Shown: one piece after another, positions 8,481-18,635 of the stretch | Position numbering within the stretch: the first letter of the stretch is position 1 | Layout of the letters: every line of letters begins with the position of its first letter | NCBI GenBank assembly: GCA_016712715.1 | Contig: JADJQM010000003.1 | Coordinates: 744,001-808,000 of the forward strand | Direction: 5' to 3' | Length of the DNA: 64,000 nt | DNA from: Rhodospirillaceae bacterium | GTDB taxonomy: Bacteria > Pseudomonadota > Alphaproteobacteria > Dongiales > Dongiaceae | Made by a program: the position numbers and the translations under genes | The notes under the pieces: model-generated | The model's input: the letters and a program-made list of their open reading frames with translations, nothing else | Databases searched by the model: none | Told to the model about the DNA's origin: nothing

Positions 8481-9416
8481 TCAAATAAACCGCGCCAGCG
8501 ACCGCAGCACGGTCCAGCGGGCGGTCACCATGGCGATGAGGGCGGTGGCAAAGGGCAGCAGGCCCAGCACACCCCATTGCCAGGGCAGCAAACTGAGATC
8601 GAGGGAAAGGCCGGGTGCGGCCAGATCGTCGCCGCCCGCGCCAATACTGGCCGGCGCGATGCTGCCCGTCACCTGCAGCAGATGCTCGGCGCCCAGCAGC
8701 GTCCCCACGGCCAGCAGCGTGCCGACGATCCCGCCGACGATGCCAAGGCGCAGCGACTGCGCCTGGAACTGCTGCGCGATATAGGCATCGGGCGCGCCGA
8801 TGAGATGCACGATCTCGATGACGCTGCGATGGATCGACAGGCTGGTCCGGGTCACGAACACGATGGTGATCGCCGTGGCCGCCAGCACCAGGGCGGTAAG
8901 CAGCGTTGCCAGCAGCTTGAGGCCGCGCAGGAACGAGAGCGCATCGGCGATCCAGGCCGCGTGATCGTCGACCCTGGCCCCCGGCTGGATGGCATTGAGG
9001 TCGCGCTGCAACTGCGCCTGGTCCAGCACCGCATCCTCGCGCAGGTTGACGGCGATCATCGCCGGCAAGGGAATATCGAGTTCGGTCGCCTCCGCCCCCA
9101 GCCACGGCTCCAACAGCCGGGCGATCTCGCGGTCGTCGAGGAGCGTGGTGCCGGCGACACCTGGCGTGGCACTGAGCAGATCGATCACCTGGTCGAGGAG
9201 CGCGCTCCGTTCAGTAACACCGATATCGTCGGTGAACGGCACCTCGACCGTCAGGTTGCCGGTCAAGCCCGTCTGCCAACTGGCGGAGAGGCGATCGACC
9301 ACCATCGCCGTGCCCACCGCGAGGGCCGCGAGATAGACCATGAACCCCAGGATCCAGGGCAGGAACTTCGCCGCGGCATCGCGGTCGAGCGGCAGGTCGG
9401 AGCGCAGGCCCAGCAT
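8481..9416 (-). CDS. ftsX: Cell division protein FtsX
   Basis: A 311-residue FtsX/permease-type protein. A first transmembrane helix (residues about 20-40) is followed by a periplasmic ECD of about 120 residues (LTVEVPFTDD through LREDAVLDQAQLQRDLNAI), then three helices including VRTSLSIHRSVIEIVHLIGAPDAYIA, the conserved FtsX cytoplasmic loop. With FtsE it forms an ABC-type complex that activates periplasmic peptidoglycan hydrolases at the septum. Its start overlaps the ftsE stop by one base (TGATG arrangement). Confidence 0.93.
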   Translation of the reverse strand: MLGLRSDLPLDRDAAAKFLPWILGFMVYLAALAVGTAMVVDRLSASWQTGLTGNLTVEVPFTDDIGVTERSALLDQVIDLLSATPGVAGTTLLDDREIARLLEPWLGAEATELDIPLPAMIAVNLREDAVLDQAQLQRDLNAIQPGARVDDHAAWIADALSFLRGLKLLATLLTALVLAATAITIVFVTRTSLSIHRSVIEIVHLIGAPDAYIAQQFQAQSLRLGIVGGIVGTLLAVGTLLGAEHLLQVTGSIAPASIGAGGDDLAAPGLSLDLSLLPWQWGVLGLLPFATALIAMVTARWTVLRSLARFI

Positions 9417-10159
9417 CAGGCGTCACCCGCCATCGTCGTCCCCGCCGGTACCGCTCCCGGGGGCATCGCATAGGGTGAGTTGGGCTGCGAGACGCCGGCC
9501 GGGTCGAAGATCCGCACCGAGCTCTGCTCGAGCCGCAATTGCCGGTGCGTGAAGCGGCTGACCAGCGCGTCGTTATGCGTCGCCACCACCACCGTGGTGC
9601 CGAGCTTGTTGAGTTCCTCGAACAGATACATGAGCCTGAGGCCGATCACGTCGTCGACATTGCCGGTGGGCTCATCCGCCAGCAGCAGATTGGGCCGCGC
9701 GATGACCGCCCGCGCAATGGCGACCCGCTGCTGCTGCCCGCCCGAGAGTGTCGCCGGCAGTGCGTTGAGATGCTCCGCCAAGCCCACCCAGCTCAAAAGC
9801 TCGCTGCAATGCCGCTTGATGTCGGCCTCGCGCACCCCGGCGACACGCAGCGGCAGCGCCACATTGTCGAGCGCCGAGAGATGCTCGATGAGGCGGAAAT
9901 CCTGGAACACCACGCCGACGCGGCGGCGGATCGAGGGAAAATCCTTGGGCTGCAGCGTGGCGACGTCGCGCCCGAACAGGTTGACCAGGCCCGACGTCGG
10001 ACGCAGGCCCAGATACATGAGCTTCAGCAGCGACGATTTGCCGGCGCCGCTCCGCCCGACCAGGAAATGGAACGAGCCCGGCGCCAGGGTGAAGCTGATA
10101 TCTCTGAGGATCTGCGGCCCGGCGCCGTATTGCACCGAGACCTGATCGAATAAAACCAC
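9416..10159 (-). CDS. ftsE: Cell division ATP-binding protein FtsE
   Basis: A 247-residue ABC ATPase. Walker A GRSGAGKSS near residues 36-44, signature LSGGQQQRVAIARA near 138-151, Walker B LLLADEPTGNVD near 158-169, and the H-loop VVVATHNDAL follow in order. The early PTSGLVNLFGRDVATLQ and LIEHLSALDNVALPLRVAGV segments are FtsE-like. The C-terminus is about 20 residues longer than short FtsE proteins and Pro/Ala-rich. It forms a complex with FtsX, the next gene. It faces the DUF3426 gene across a 271-base shared promoter region. Confidence 0.93.
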   Translation of the reverse strand: MVLFDQVSVQYGAGPQILRDISFTLAPGSFHFLVGRSGAGKSSLLKLMYLGLRPTSGLVNLFGRDVATLQPKDFPSIRRRVGVVFQDFRLIEHLSALDNVALPLRVAGVREADIKRHCSELLSWVGLAEHLNALPATLSGGQQQRVAIARAVIARPNLLLADEPTGNVDDVIGLRLMYLFEELNKLGTTVVVATHNDALVSRFTHRQLRLEQSSVRIFDPAGVSQPNSPYAMPPGAVPAGTTMAGDA

Positions 10160-10430
10160 TGTCGCCTATCCAAACTGGCCGGGACCCGTGACGCTGGGTC
10201 GAACGAAGAGGGCGCCGAACGAGGGCGCTGGTCGGCGCTAACATGGCATAGCGCCTTTGCCTTCGTAAAGCCGATGCCACCCGGCGCCTGGCCGTCGACT
10301 CGGGGCGAAGAATAGCGATTTTTCAGGCCCTTGCGCAGCGGCCGGCCCGATGATCTGCGGCGCTTGGGCTTGTCCGATGGCATTCCCGGACCTATAAAGA
10401 TCACGGGTTTTAGAGCGAGCGGACGAATCA

Positions 10431-11207
10431 GTGATTGTTTCCTGCCCAGCCTGTGCCACCCGGTTTTCCCTGGATGCTGCGTTGCTTGGAGACGCCGGGC
10501 GCAATGTGCGTTGTGCGAAATGCGCCCACAAATGGAAACAGCTGCCACCCAAGCTGGAGAATCCCGATGGGACGCCCGCTGAAATCGCCGGCTTAGGGCC
10601 AGCAACCGACTCGCCGGCCGAAGCCCCGTCAGAGGGACATGCGCCGGCTGAGGCGGCGGCTGGCGAACCCTCGGTCGAGATCCCGGCAGCACCGCCCCGG
10701 CCGCGCACGCCGCAGCGCCCAACCGGCCCGATCACCGTCCCGCCCAAGCTCCGCCCGATGATGCCCAAGCGGCGCTTCGCCTTCCGCCCGGCCTATCTGC
10801 TGGCGGGTATTCTGGTCGGCCTGCTGGCAGCAGCCTTCCTGTTCCGCGCCGAGATCGCCCGCACCGTGCCGGCCCTCGACCTCGTCTACAGCCTGATGGG
10901 CATCTCGACCAGCAGCCCGGTCGACGATCTCGAGCCCGCCAATCTGGTCTACAGCAAGCGCAACGAAGACGGCAAAACGATCTTCTCGGTCCAGGCCGAC
11001 GTGTTCAACAAATCCGAATTTCCGGTCAAACTGCCGCAATTCGCCGTGGTGCCGCTTGATGCCAGCCGCAAGCGCCTCTTGCCGGAACATGTGTTCCGGC
11101 TGGAGCAGGAAATGATCGAACCCGGCGAGACCATCACCTTCCGCACCTTTACCGAAAGCCTGCCCAAGGGCACCAAGACCCTGCGAATCGAGTTCCGTCC
11201 CAAATAG
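10431..11207 (+). CDS. Zinc-ribbon (MJ0042) and DUF3426 membrane protein
   Basis: A 258-residue protein. Residues 1-45 form an MJ0042 zinc ribbon with CPAC at 5-8 and CAKCAHKW at about 29-36. A Pro/Ala/Glu-rich linker follows, then one transmembrane helix (AYLLAGILVGLLAAAFLF near 120-137). The C-terminal part is a DUF3426 beta domain (TIFSVQADVFNKSEFPVKLP, RTFTESLPKGTKTLRIEF). Proteins of this design are common beside ftsEX in Rhodospirillales-type genomes; their role is not established. The GTG/ATG alternatives are limited because the zinc ribbon begins at residue 5. Confidence 0.85.
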   Translation: MIVSCPACATRFSLDAALLGDAGRNVRCAKCAHKWKQLPPKLENPDGTPAEIAGLGPATDSPAEAPSEGHAPAEAAAGEPSVEIPAAPPRPRTPQRPTGPITVPPKLRPMMPKRRFAFRPAYLLAGILVGLLAAAFLFRAEIARTVPALDLVYSLMGISTSSPVDDLEPANLVYSKRNEDGKTIFSVQADVFNKSEFPVKLPQFAVVPLDASRKRLLPEHVFRLEQEMIEPGETITFRTFTESLPKGTKTLRIEFRPK

Positions 11208-11606
11208 GCCGGGCGGCGAAGCTCTCCACGGCGGCCATTTCAGCCGCTAAGATCCTGAAACCAGGATAAACTCCCTCATTTCGCCCCTTTTCCCGCCGCA
11301 AATCCGCCATCTTTGCCTGGCGGAATGATGTCCCAGGAAGCCATATCTCACCAAAAATTAACGGTTTGATCCTAAGCTCATCTGGAAATTGAGAATTGCT
11401 TGTCCCCCTCACACCAGCGAAGCTGGCGGACTGGTCGGGGCAGGTGAAGGGAACCGGGCCCGGACGAGTTTGTTCAATCGCCGCTGCCGCCATGTCGGCG
11501 CAGCATTTGGGACACGCTTGGTCGTGGTTGCTGATGGAAGTGGTGAATGATGTCGGTCATGTCTCTGCGCGCTGCGAATTACAGAACCAGAAGGGCTGAA
11601 AATACA
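11208..11606. other. 399-base gap, no gene recognised
   Basis: Between the DUF3426 gene and the receiver gene. The stretch 11330-11395 is A/T-richer than its surroundings and could hold the promoter of the receiver gene. A single TTAACG half-site occurs near 11359 but no full CtrA site was seen. No tRNA, hairpin with a T-run, or coding frame with a recognisable product was found. Confidence 0.5.
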
Positions 11607-11987
11607 GTGTCCGCGATCTTGCTGGCTGAAGACGACGAATCGGTGCGCGCCTTCGTCACCCGCGCCCTCACCCATCGTGGCCATGAAGTGACCGCCGTCA
11701 GCGACGGCGACGCCGCCATCGAGGCCCTGAAGGCCCAGACCTATGACCTCATGCTGACGGATATCGTCATGCCCGGGCTGGATGGCCTGGCGCTCGCCGA
11801 GACGGCGGCCAAGATCAATCCGCGCATGACCGTGCTGATGATGACCGGCTTCGCCGAAGCCCGCCAGCGCGCCGACGACGCCCGCGGCCAGAGCCCGGTT
11901 GCCGACATCATCACCAAGCCGTTCAGCCTTCAGCAGATCTGCAACGCGGTCGACGCCGCCTTGGCCGGCCAACGTCCGGCAAGCTGA
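11607..11987 (+). CDS. cpdR: CpdR-like single-domain response regulator
   Basis: A 126-residue stand-alone receiver. Acidic pocket AEDDES at residues 7-12, phosphoacceptor Asp in LTDIVMPGLDG near residue 53, Thr/Ser in LMMTGF near 80-85, and Lys in TKPFSLQQI near 105 are all present. The pattern DIVMPGLDGLALAE matches CpdR, which delivers substrates to ClpXP during the alphaproteobacterial cell cycle. A GTG start at 11607 is preferred: the receiver begins at the next codon and an AGAAGGG sequence lies upstream; an ATG at 11547 would add 20 unlikely residues. Function is by family resemblance. Confidence 0.78.
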   Translation: MSAILLAEDDESVRAFVTRALTHRGHEVTAVSDGDAAIEALKAQTYDLMLTDIVMPGLDGLALAETAAKINPRMTVLMMTGFAEARQRADDARGQSPVADIITKPFSLQQICNAVDAALAGQRPAS

Positions 11988-12061
11988 ACGGCCCCTCACC
12001 TCTCCGGAAAAACAGCACCAACCCCTCAGAACTGCTTCAGCAGCCGGTCGAGATAGTCGCG

Positions 12062-14563
12062 CTAGGGTTTCGGGCGGTTGGGCGCGTTGCGGCGCTGGCG
12101 CAGTTCTTCGAAAATGTCGCGGGCCTTCTGCGGGTCCTCGCCCTTGCCGATATCGACATTGGAATTGTCGATCGGGTTGCCACTGGATCCGTCTTCATCG
12201 GTGGGCCTCCCTAAGGGATCCATCTTGTCGCGGGCACCCCGGCCCGGCACCTTGCCCGCCTGGCGCTGCATCATTTCCTGCGCCGCCTGCAGCCCCTGCT
12301 GCAATTGACTGAGCGCGTTGTTCTGGTCGTCGGCCGCGGCGCCGAAATCCTGGTTGCCGAGCTTGTCGACGGCACCGCGCATGTATTGTTCGGCTTCGCC
12401 CAACCCCTTGGGCAGATCGCCCAGCGCATTGCCGAAGCGCTGCATGAGATTGCCGAGGTCGCGGCGCAATTGTTCCTGCCCCATGGCGCCCGACCCGGTG
12501 CCCTGGCCGTTGCCGCCATCGCCCATCTGGCCTTCGCCCATCTCGCCTTCGCCCATGCCCTGCTGGCCGGGCTGCTGGCCTCGCTGGGCGTTATAGCTCT
12601 CCTCCAGCAGCTTCTGCTGGCGCTGCATCAGGCGCCCGAGCTCGCTGCTCAGCTCCTGCTGCGCGCGACCTTCCGGGCTCATCATGGCGGGGACGCCGGC
12701 CTGCAGGTTCTCCATCAGCTTCTGGAGCTGGTCGAGCATTTGCTTCGCGGAATCCTTCGCCCCCGAGCGCGCCATGTTGCGCGCATCGTTGAGCATCTGG
12801 TTGAGATCCTGCTGCGAGAGCTTGAGGCCGTTGGGCGAGAGCTGGCGCAAGGGTTGGCCGCTTTCCATCGCGCGCTCCAATTGCTGCTGGAGGTCCTGCA
12901 TGTAGCGGTTCATCGCTTCCTGCAGCTGGTTCATCAGCCGCTCGATCTCCTCATCCGAGGCGCCGCGATCAAGCGCATCCTGCAATTCCTGCTGCAGGCG
13001 GCGGAACTCGCTCAGGGCCAGCGACGTGCCGCCATCCTCGAGATCGACCGCGGTGTCCCACATCAATTGCAGGATCGGCGGCAGATGCGAGGGGGCAAAG
13101 CCCGGCGTGGTCAGGCGCCGCGCTGCGAAATCCATGCCCATGAAGGCCACGATCCGGTCCTCATAGGTTTCAGGCTGCGACTTCAGCACGTTGAGTTCCT
13201 GCGCCACCGAGTCATGGAACTGCCAGTCGCTGGCGACGCGCTTCCTGAGTTCGATGATGGCGCGCGCCACGGGATGGAAGAATTTCCGCTCCGGCAGCGT
13301 CAGCGCCATCGGTGCCGAGGCGCCGATCTGCCCCATGGCATCGCGCGCCACCAGGCGGAGTTCCACGTCAAGCCCGGCCCAGGCATGGGCGGTCAAATCC
13401 TGGAAGCTGCCGCCTTGTGCGGTGTGTTGCCCTTCCGCATCGATGCCGCCCTGGGCCAGCGCCAGCTTGAATTCCATGTTCTCTGATCCGCGGCTGACCA
13501 CGAGGCGGAGATCCGTGACGCCGTAATCGTCGCGCGCGGTATAGCCGAGGCGCAGCACGCCGCGCTCGGTGACGCCGGGCTGCCCGCCGAACTGCGCGCT
13601 GGGCGCCATGTCGGGCACCACCTCAACTGGCCATTCGGCGACGGTGGTAAGGCCCGATTGCACGCCGATGCGATCGCCGGCGGTAAGCGTCGCCTCGGCG
13701 CGTTGCGTCGTGGCGTCGAGCGCGTCGAAGGGCAGCTTCTCATTGTTGGCGACCAGCGTCGCCGGACCGCCCATGCCGCTGGTGGGCAGGCCCTGCGCCT
13801 GCATCAGCAGGCGCGATCCCGACGGCACGACCAGCGGTTTCCCGGCTTCCGCCCCACTCACTTCCGATTTGGCCGCCATGTTGAGGCTGACCGGCGGCAG
13901 GCCGGTGTAATCGGGCGGCGTGATCGAGGCCTCGACGCTGATGAGGTCGCTGTCTTCGAGGCCCGAGAAATTCGCAATGACGGCCTGCTCGAGGCGGCGC
14001 TGCCAGGCTTCGCTCGCAATGAAGAAAGCCGCCACCGCCAGCAGCCGGCAAAGCTGGCGCAGGGCCTGCGGATCGCGCTTGGCTAGGCCGCTATCCAGCC
14101 AGCGGAGATCGAGCCGCCCGATCGAGGCCATGAGCCGCGCCCGATGCCGCTGCCACAGGCTGGTGGCGCCGGGGTCGATGAGGTTGCTGACCTGGGCGTC
14201 GTCGATATGGGTGAGCGGGCGGTGGCTGAGGCCGCTATCCTGTTCCAGGCGCCGCAGCGCGTCGCGCCAGGCCGGCAGGCGGAATCCCCGAAAACCGCGA
14301 TAGAGCGCGTAGCCCAAGGCAAGGGTGGCAAGGACCAGCAGCGCGATATGCCCCCAGACCGGCAGCAGCCGCGGCAGGCCGATCCAGGCAATGGCGAGAC
14401 CCAGCGCCAGGACGGCCACCGGCGGCGTCAGCGCCGCCCACAGCCGTTCGACCAGCAGGGCACCCCAGGCGAGAACCGCCATCGCCCGCACGCGCGCAGG
14501 CAAGCCTGTCGGTGTCGTGGGCGTCTTGGCCGTCTCTTCCCCGAGAACCGGGCGCCTTGCCAT
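12062..14563 (-). CDS. DUF4175 / TIGR02302 family membrane protein
   Basis: An 833-residue protein. Two or three hydrophobic helices lie in the first 110 residues, followed by a long periplasmic-type beta-rich region and, from about residue 540, a strongly helical Gln/Met-rich section (LMNQLQEAMNRYMQDLQQQL, then QLMDRLQ-like repeats). The C-terminal 120 residues are Gly/Gln/Asp-rich and probably disordered. This architecture is that of the TIGR02302/DUF4175 family, which is conserved in Alphaproteobacteria with unknown function. It follows lysA on the same strand across a short repeat-derived spacer. Confidence 0.85.
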   Translation of the reverse strand: MARRPVLGEETAKTPTTPTGLPARVRAMAVLAWGALLVERLWAALTPPVAVLALGLAIAWIGLPRLLPVWGHIALLVLATLALGYALYRGFRGFRLPAWRDALRRLEQDSGLSHRPLTHIDDAQVSNLIDPGATSLWQRHRARLMASIGRLDLRWLDSGLAKRDPQALRQLCRLLAVAAFFIASEAWQRRLEQAVIANFSGLEDSDLISVEASITPPDYTGLPPVSLNMAAKSEVSGAEAGKPLVVPSGSRLLMQAQGLPTSGMGGPATLVANNEKLPFDALDATTQRAEATLTAGDRIGVQSGLTTVAEWPVEVVPDMAPSAQFGGQPGVTERGVLRLGYTARDDYGVTDLRLVVSRGSENMEFKLALAQGGIDAEGQHTAQGGSFQDLTAHAWAGLDVELRLVARDAMGQIGASAPMALTLPERKFFHPVARAIIELRKRVASDWQFHDSVAQELNVLKSQPETYEDRIVAFMGMDFAARRLTTPGFAPSHLPPILQLMWDTAVDLEDGGTSLALSEFRRLQQELQDALDRGASDEEIERLMNQLQEAMNRYMQDLQQQLERAMESGQPLRQLSPNGLKLSQQDLNQMLNDARNMARSGAKDSAKQMLDQLQKLMENLQAGVPAMMSPEGRAQQELSSELGRLMQRQQKLLEESYNAQRGQQPGQQGMGEGEMGEGQMGDGGNGQGTGSGAMGQEQLRRDLGNLMQRFGNALGDLPKGLGEAEQYMRGAVDKLGNQDFGAAADDQNNALSQLQQGLQAAQEMMQRQAGKVPGRGARDKMDPLGRPTDEDGSSGNPIDNSNVDIGKGEDPQKARDIFEELRQRRNAPNRPKP

Positions 14564-14575
14564 CTGTCCTCCTGG

Positions 14576-15907
14576 TTATCGCCGATGCCCCCACCTAACC
14601 CTCCCCCTGAAGGTGGAGGGAACAGAGCGAGCGCTGCCTCTTAAATCCTCCAGCCAGCTCGGCAGAATGTCTTGACCGATGATTGCGTCATAAGTTTGGC
14701 GCGGCCTAACCACTTCGAACTTATCGCCTTTTACCAGAACCTCCGGCACCAGCGGCCTTGTGTTATAGGTCGACGACATGACCGCGCCATAGGCCCCGGC
14801 CTCGCCGAAGGCGATGAGGTCGTCGGTCCCCAGCGGCGGCAACGGCCGCTGCTCGGCAAACTGGTCGCCGGTTTCGCAGATCGGCCCCACCACATCCACC
14901 CTGACAACCGGCGCATCGTCTGCCGGTTGCCGCACCGGCAGAATTTGATGATAGGCGTCGTAAAGGGTCGGGCGGATGAGGTCGTTCATCGCCGCATCGA
15001 CGATCACGAAGCTGCGGCTGACCCCTTCCTTCACATTGATGACGCGGGAAACCAGAATGCCCGAATTGCCGACGATGGCACGGCCGGGCTCGGCTTCCAG
15101 CTTCAACCCCATATTGCCGAAATTCTCGGCGACCGCCGTCGTGTAGTCGGCAAAGCTGATGGTCTGCTCCTCGCGGTAGGTGATGCCGACGCCACCACCG
15201 AGATCGACCCGCTCCACGGTGAGCCCCTTGCCGCGCAGTGCCTTCACCAGATCCGACATCTTGCGGAAGGCATGCTTGAACGGCGTGATGTCGGTCAATT
15301 GCGAGCCGATATGGCAGGCAAGCCCCTTCACATCGATACCCGGCAGGCCCGCGGCCTCGGCATAGATCGCCGGCGCATGGTCGATATCGATGCCGAACTT
15401 GTTCTCGGACTTGCCCGTGGCGATCTTGGCATGGGTCTTCGCATCGACATCGGGGTTGATGCGGAGCGCCACCGGCGCGCGCTTGCCCAGCATCAGCGCG
15501 ACCTCGTTGAGGGCGCGGAGTTCACCCTGCGATTCGACATTGAACTGATAGATGCCGGCTTTCAGCGCTTCCGCCATCTCGGCCCGCGTCTTGCCGACGC
15601 CGGCAAAGACGATGTCGCCGGCAGGGATCCCGGCTTTAAGTGCCCGGTACATCTCGCCCACCGAGACCACGTCGGCCCCGGCGCCGAGAGCGGCCAGGGT
15701 CTTGATCACCGCCTGGTTTGAATTGGCCTTCAGCGAAAAATAGAGCCGCGCATTGAGCCCGCCCAGCGCGCTCTCGAAATTGCGGTAATTGTCGCTGAGC
15801 TTCGCCGTCGAATAGCAATAGAAGGGCGTCCCCACCTCGGCCGCGATGCGGCTCACGGGAACGCCCTCGGCATAAAGCTCGCCGTCCTGGTAATGAAAAT
15901 GGCTCAT
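14576..15907 (-). CDS. lysA: Diaminopimelate decarboxylase
   Basis: A 443-residue PLP enzyme that decarboxylates meso-diaminopimelate to lysine. The PLP lysine is in YFSLKANSNQ near residue 60, the glycine-rich phosphate loop is DLGGGVGITY near 236-245, and the active-site EAGAYGAVMSSTYN block lies near 373-386. The C-terminus is unusual: after the normal end near SWLEDL the frame continues about 22 residues through a C-rich repeat unit (14583-14620), adding an Arg/Ser-rich tail. The next gene upstream is the small lipoprotein lptM, then argH. Confidence 0.93.
   Translation of the reverse strand: MSHFHYQDGELYAEGVPVSRIAAEVGTPFYCYSTAKLSDNYRNFESALGGLNARLYFSLKANSNQAVIKTLAALGAGADVVSVGEMYRALKAGIPAGDIVFAGVGKTRAEMAEALKAGIYQFNVESQGELRALNEVALMLGKRAPVALRINPDVDAKTHAKIATGKSENKFGIDIDHAPAIYAEAAGLPGIDVKGLACHIGSQLTDITPFKHAFRKMSDLVKALRGKGLTVERVDLGGGVGITYREEQTISFADYTTAVAENFGNMGLKLEAEPGRAIVGNSGILVSRVINVKEGVSRSFVIVDAAMNDLIRPTLYDAYHQILPVRQPADDAPVVRVDVVGPICETGDQFAEQRPLPPLGTDDLIAFGEAGAYGAVMSSTYNTRPLVPEVLVKGDKFEVVRPRQTYDAIIGQDILPSWLEDLRGSARSVPSTFRGRVRWGHRR
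14583..14622. repeat. Partial copy of the CCCTCCCCCTGAAGG repeat inside lysA 3' end
   Basis: CCTCCCCCTGAAGGTGGAGG followed by AACAGAGCGAG matches the left arm of the long repeats at 26783 and 30516 (CTCCCCCCTGAAGGTGGGAGG...CAGAGCGAGG). Only about 40 bases are present here, and they are read as coding sequence by lysA. Confidence 0.65.
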
Positions 15908-15934
15908 GGAGATCTTTCTGGAAACGGAGAGGCG

Positions 15935-16107
15935 TCAGCCGCTGAAAATGCCGGTCTGCGGCTTCACGGTCTTCGGGTACTGCTCGGGGTACTGGTCCTT
16001 ATGCACTTCCTTGGGCAGCACCGGATCGCCCTTGCGACCGCAGGCGCTGATTCCAGCCGTAAGCGCCAGCACCGCCGCCAGCATCAGAATGGAAAATTTC
16101 GACATCT

Positions 16108-16111
<4 letters not shown>
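15935..16111 (-). CDS. lptM: LptM-like small lipoprotein (LPS translocon maturation)
   Basis: A 58-residue lipoprotein. The signal peptide MKMSKFSILMLAAVLALTAG leads to the lipobox GISAC with Cys24, then GRKGDPVLPKE, the conserved GRKGDP/GxKG motif of the LptM (YifL) family, and a short Tyr/Pro/Lys tail. LptM promotes correct disulfide formation in LptD at the outer membrane. Its place between argH and lysA is the standard one. The start ATG overlaps the argH stop (ATGA). An alternative start two codons in is possible. Confidence 0.85.
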
Positions 16112-17520
<1,409 letters not shown>

Positions 17521-17522
<2 letters not shown>

Positions 17523-18084
17523 GATACTGAAAAAAACCGCCTTTTTGGCCATTTTCCTGGGAATCCTGCTGGGGTCCGCCCCCCATCAACCGGCTCTGGC
17601 CGACGGCGCCGCCCCAAAACCCGGCGACTTTAGCCCGTTCGATCCGCCCCTGCCAACGCCCAATGAGCCCTTCCAGGACGCGCTTGGCGGCAAGGTCACC
17701 CTCGCGGAGTTCAAGGGCCAGGTCGTGGTGCTGAATTTCTGGGCCAGCTGGTGCGCGCCCTGCGTCGCCGAAATGCCGACCCTCGACGCCCTCCAGGCCT
17801 CCCTTGGCGATCAGGGCTTGAAGGTCATCGCCATCAGCCTCGACCGCGACGGCATCAAGAAGGCGGCCCCCTTCTTCCGCCGCACCGGCGTCAAGAACCT
17901 CACCCTCTACACCGACCGCATGAGCGATCTATTCCAGGAGCTGAAAGGCAACGCGCTCCCCACCACCTATGTCCTCGACCGTGACGGCAACGTCGTCTCC
18001 ATCTATATCGGCGCCACCAATTGGAACGCGCAGCCGATCAAGGACGTGCTGAAGAAATATCTCGATGTGAAGCCGGCCGGTTGA
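17521..18084 (+). CDS. tlpA: TlpA-like periplasmic thiol:disulfide oxidoreductase
   Basis: A 187-residue thioredoxin-fold protein. The signal peptide covers residues 1 to about 27 (FLAIFLGILLGSA). The active site WASWCAPC holds Cys78 and Cys81, followed by the cis-Pro loop LPTTYVLDRDG near 148-158. TlpA proteins reduce periplasmic partners, often in cytochrome oxidase assembly. The start at 17521 was chosen because the signal peptide begins there; its ATG shares two bases with the opposite-strand argH ATG (TCATGA). No strong ribosome site was seen upstream. Confidence 0.9.
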
Positions 18085-18096
18085 GGCGAGCGCCCG

Positions 18097-18618
18097 TCAA
18101 ACATCTTCCATCGGCGGCAATGACAGAATAAGCGGGTATTTCTCTGCCAGTTCCGGGCAGCCCGCTTCGAAATTCCGGCGCATGCGTCGGCGCAGGTCGA
18201 AATCCAGATCCGGCACGGGCTCGCCGTCGCTGAAGCGCAGGCGACCATCAAGCGCCGGCGCGGCGTCGGGCGTACCCGGCCAGACGATCTCGCCATTGGT
18301 CGGCGAGTACCAGAAATAGCGGATATAGAGCTCCCGTGCGCCGCCGCTGAAATCCTGCGCCTTGAGCGACTGCACCAGGATTGACTGATCGGTAAGGGGT
18401 ATCTCCGCCAGGATAGCCGGGATGAGACAGTCCTGGGTCGCCGGCCAATCCGCAACACCTTCCAGCGCCGGATAGTCGCGGGCAAAACCGTTGCGCATCG
18501 CGGTTTCCAGATTGGCGCCGTAATAGGTGGCGTTGAGACCGTGCGTCTCGCAGGCCGCCAGCACCAGCGCCGTCAGGCCGGAGAAGAATGCCTTGGAAAA
18601 GGTAGTGGCGCTCCGCAT
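18097..18618 (-). CDS. Uncharacterised lipoprotein
   Basis: A 173-residue protein that I cannot assign to a named family. The start at 18618 gives a lipoprotein signal: ATTFSKAFFSGLTALVLAAC with Cys near residue 23. The mature part has LNATYYGANLETAMRNGFARDYPALEGVADW, a central IRYFWYSPTNGEIVWPGT segment and an Arg-rich stretch (LRRRMRRNF) near the end. The frame is open further upstream but without signal-peptide character. It is convergent with tlpA, 12 bases apart, and lies downstream of the hbd gene. Confidence 0.65.
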   Translation of the reverse strand: MRSATTFSKAFFSGLTALVLAACETHGLNATYYGANLETAMRNGFARDYPALEGVADWPATQDCLIPAILAEIPLTDQSILVQSLKAQDFSGGARELYIRYFWYSPTNGEIVWPGTPDAAPALDGRLRFSDGEPVPDLDFDLRRRMRRNFEAGCPELAEKYPLILSLPPMEDV

Positions 18619-18635
18619 CGCGCGCCGTCGGTCGC

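Noticed and set aside
7860..9473. A 537-codon open frame on the plus strand over ydcF, ftsX and the end of ftsE
   Set aside because: Gln/His/Arg-rich shadow with no motif; three well-supported minus-strand genes cover the same span.
11340..11380. CtrA-binding site before the CpdR-like gene
   Set aside because: Only one TTAACG half-site is present; the second TTAA at the right spacing is missing.
12305..13486. A 393-codon plus-strand frame opposite the DUF4175 gene
   Set aside because: Antisense shadow; the minus strand gives a continuous 833-residue protein with membrane helices and helical repeats.
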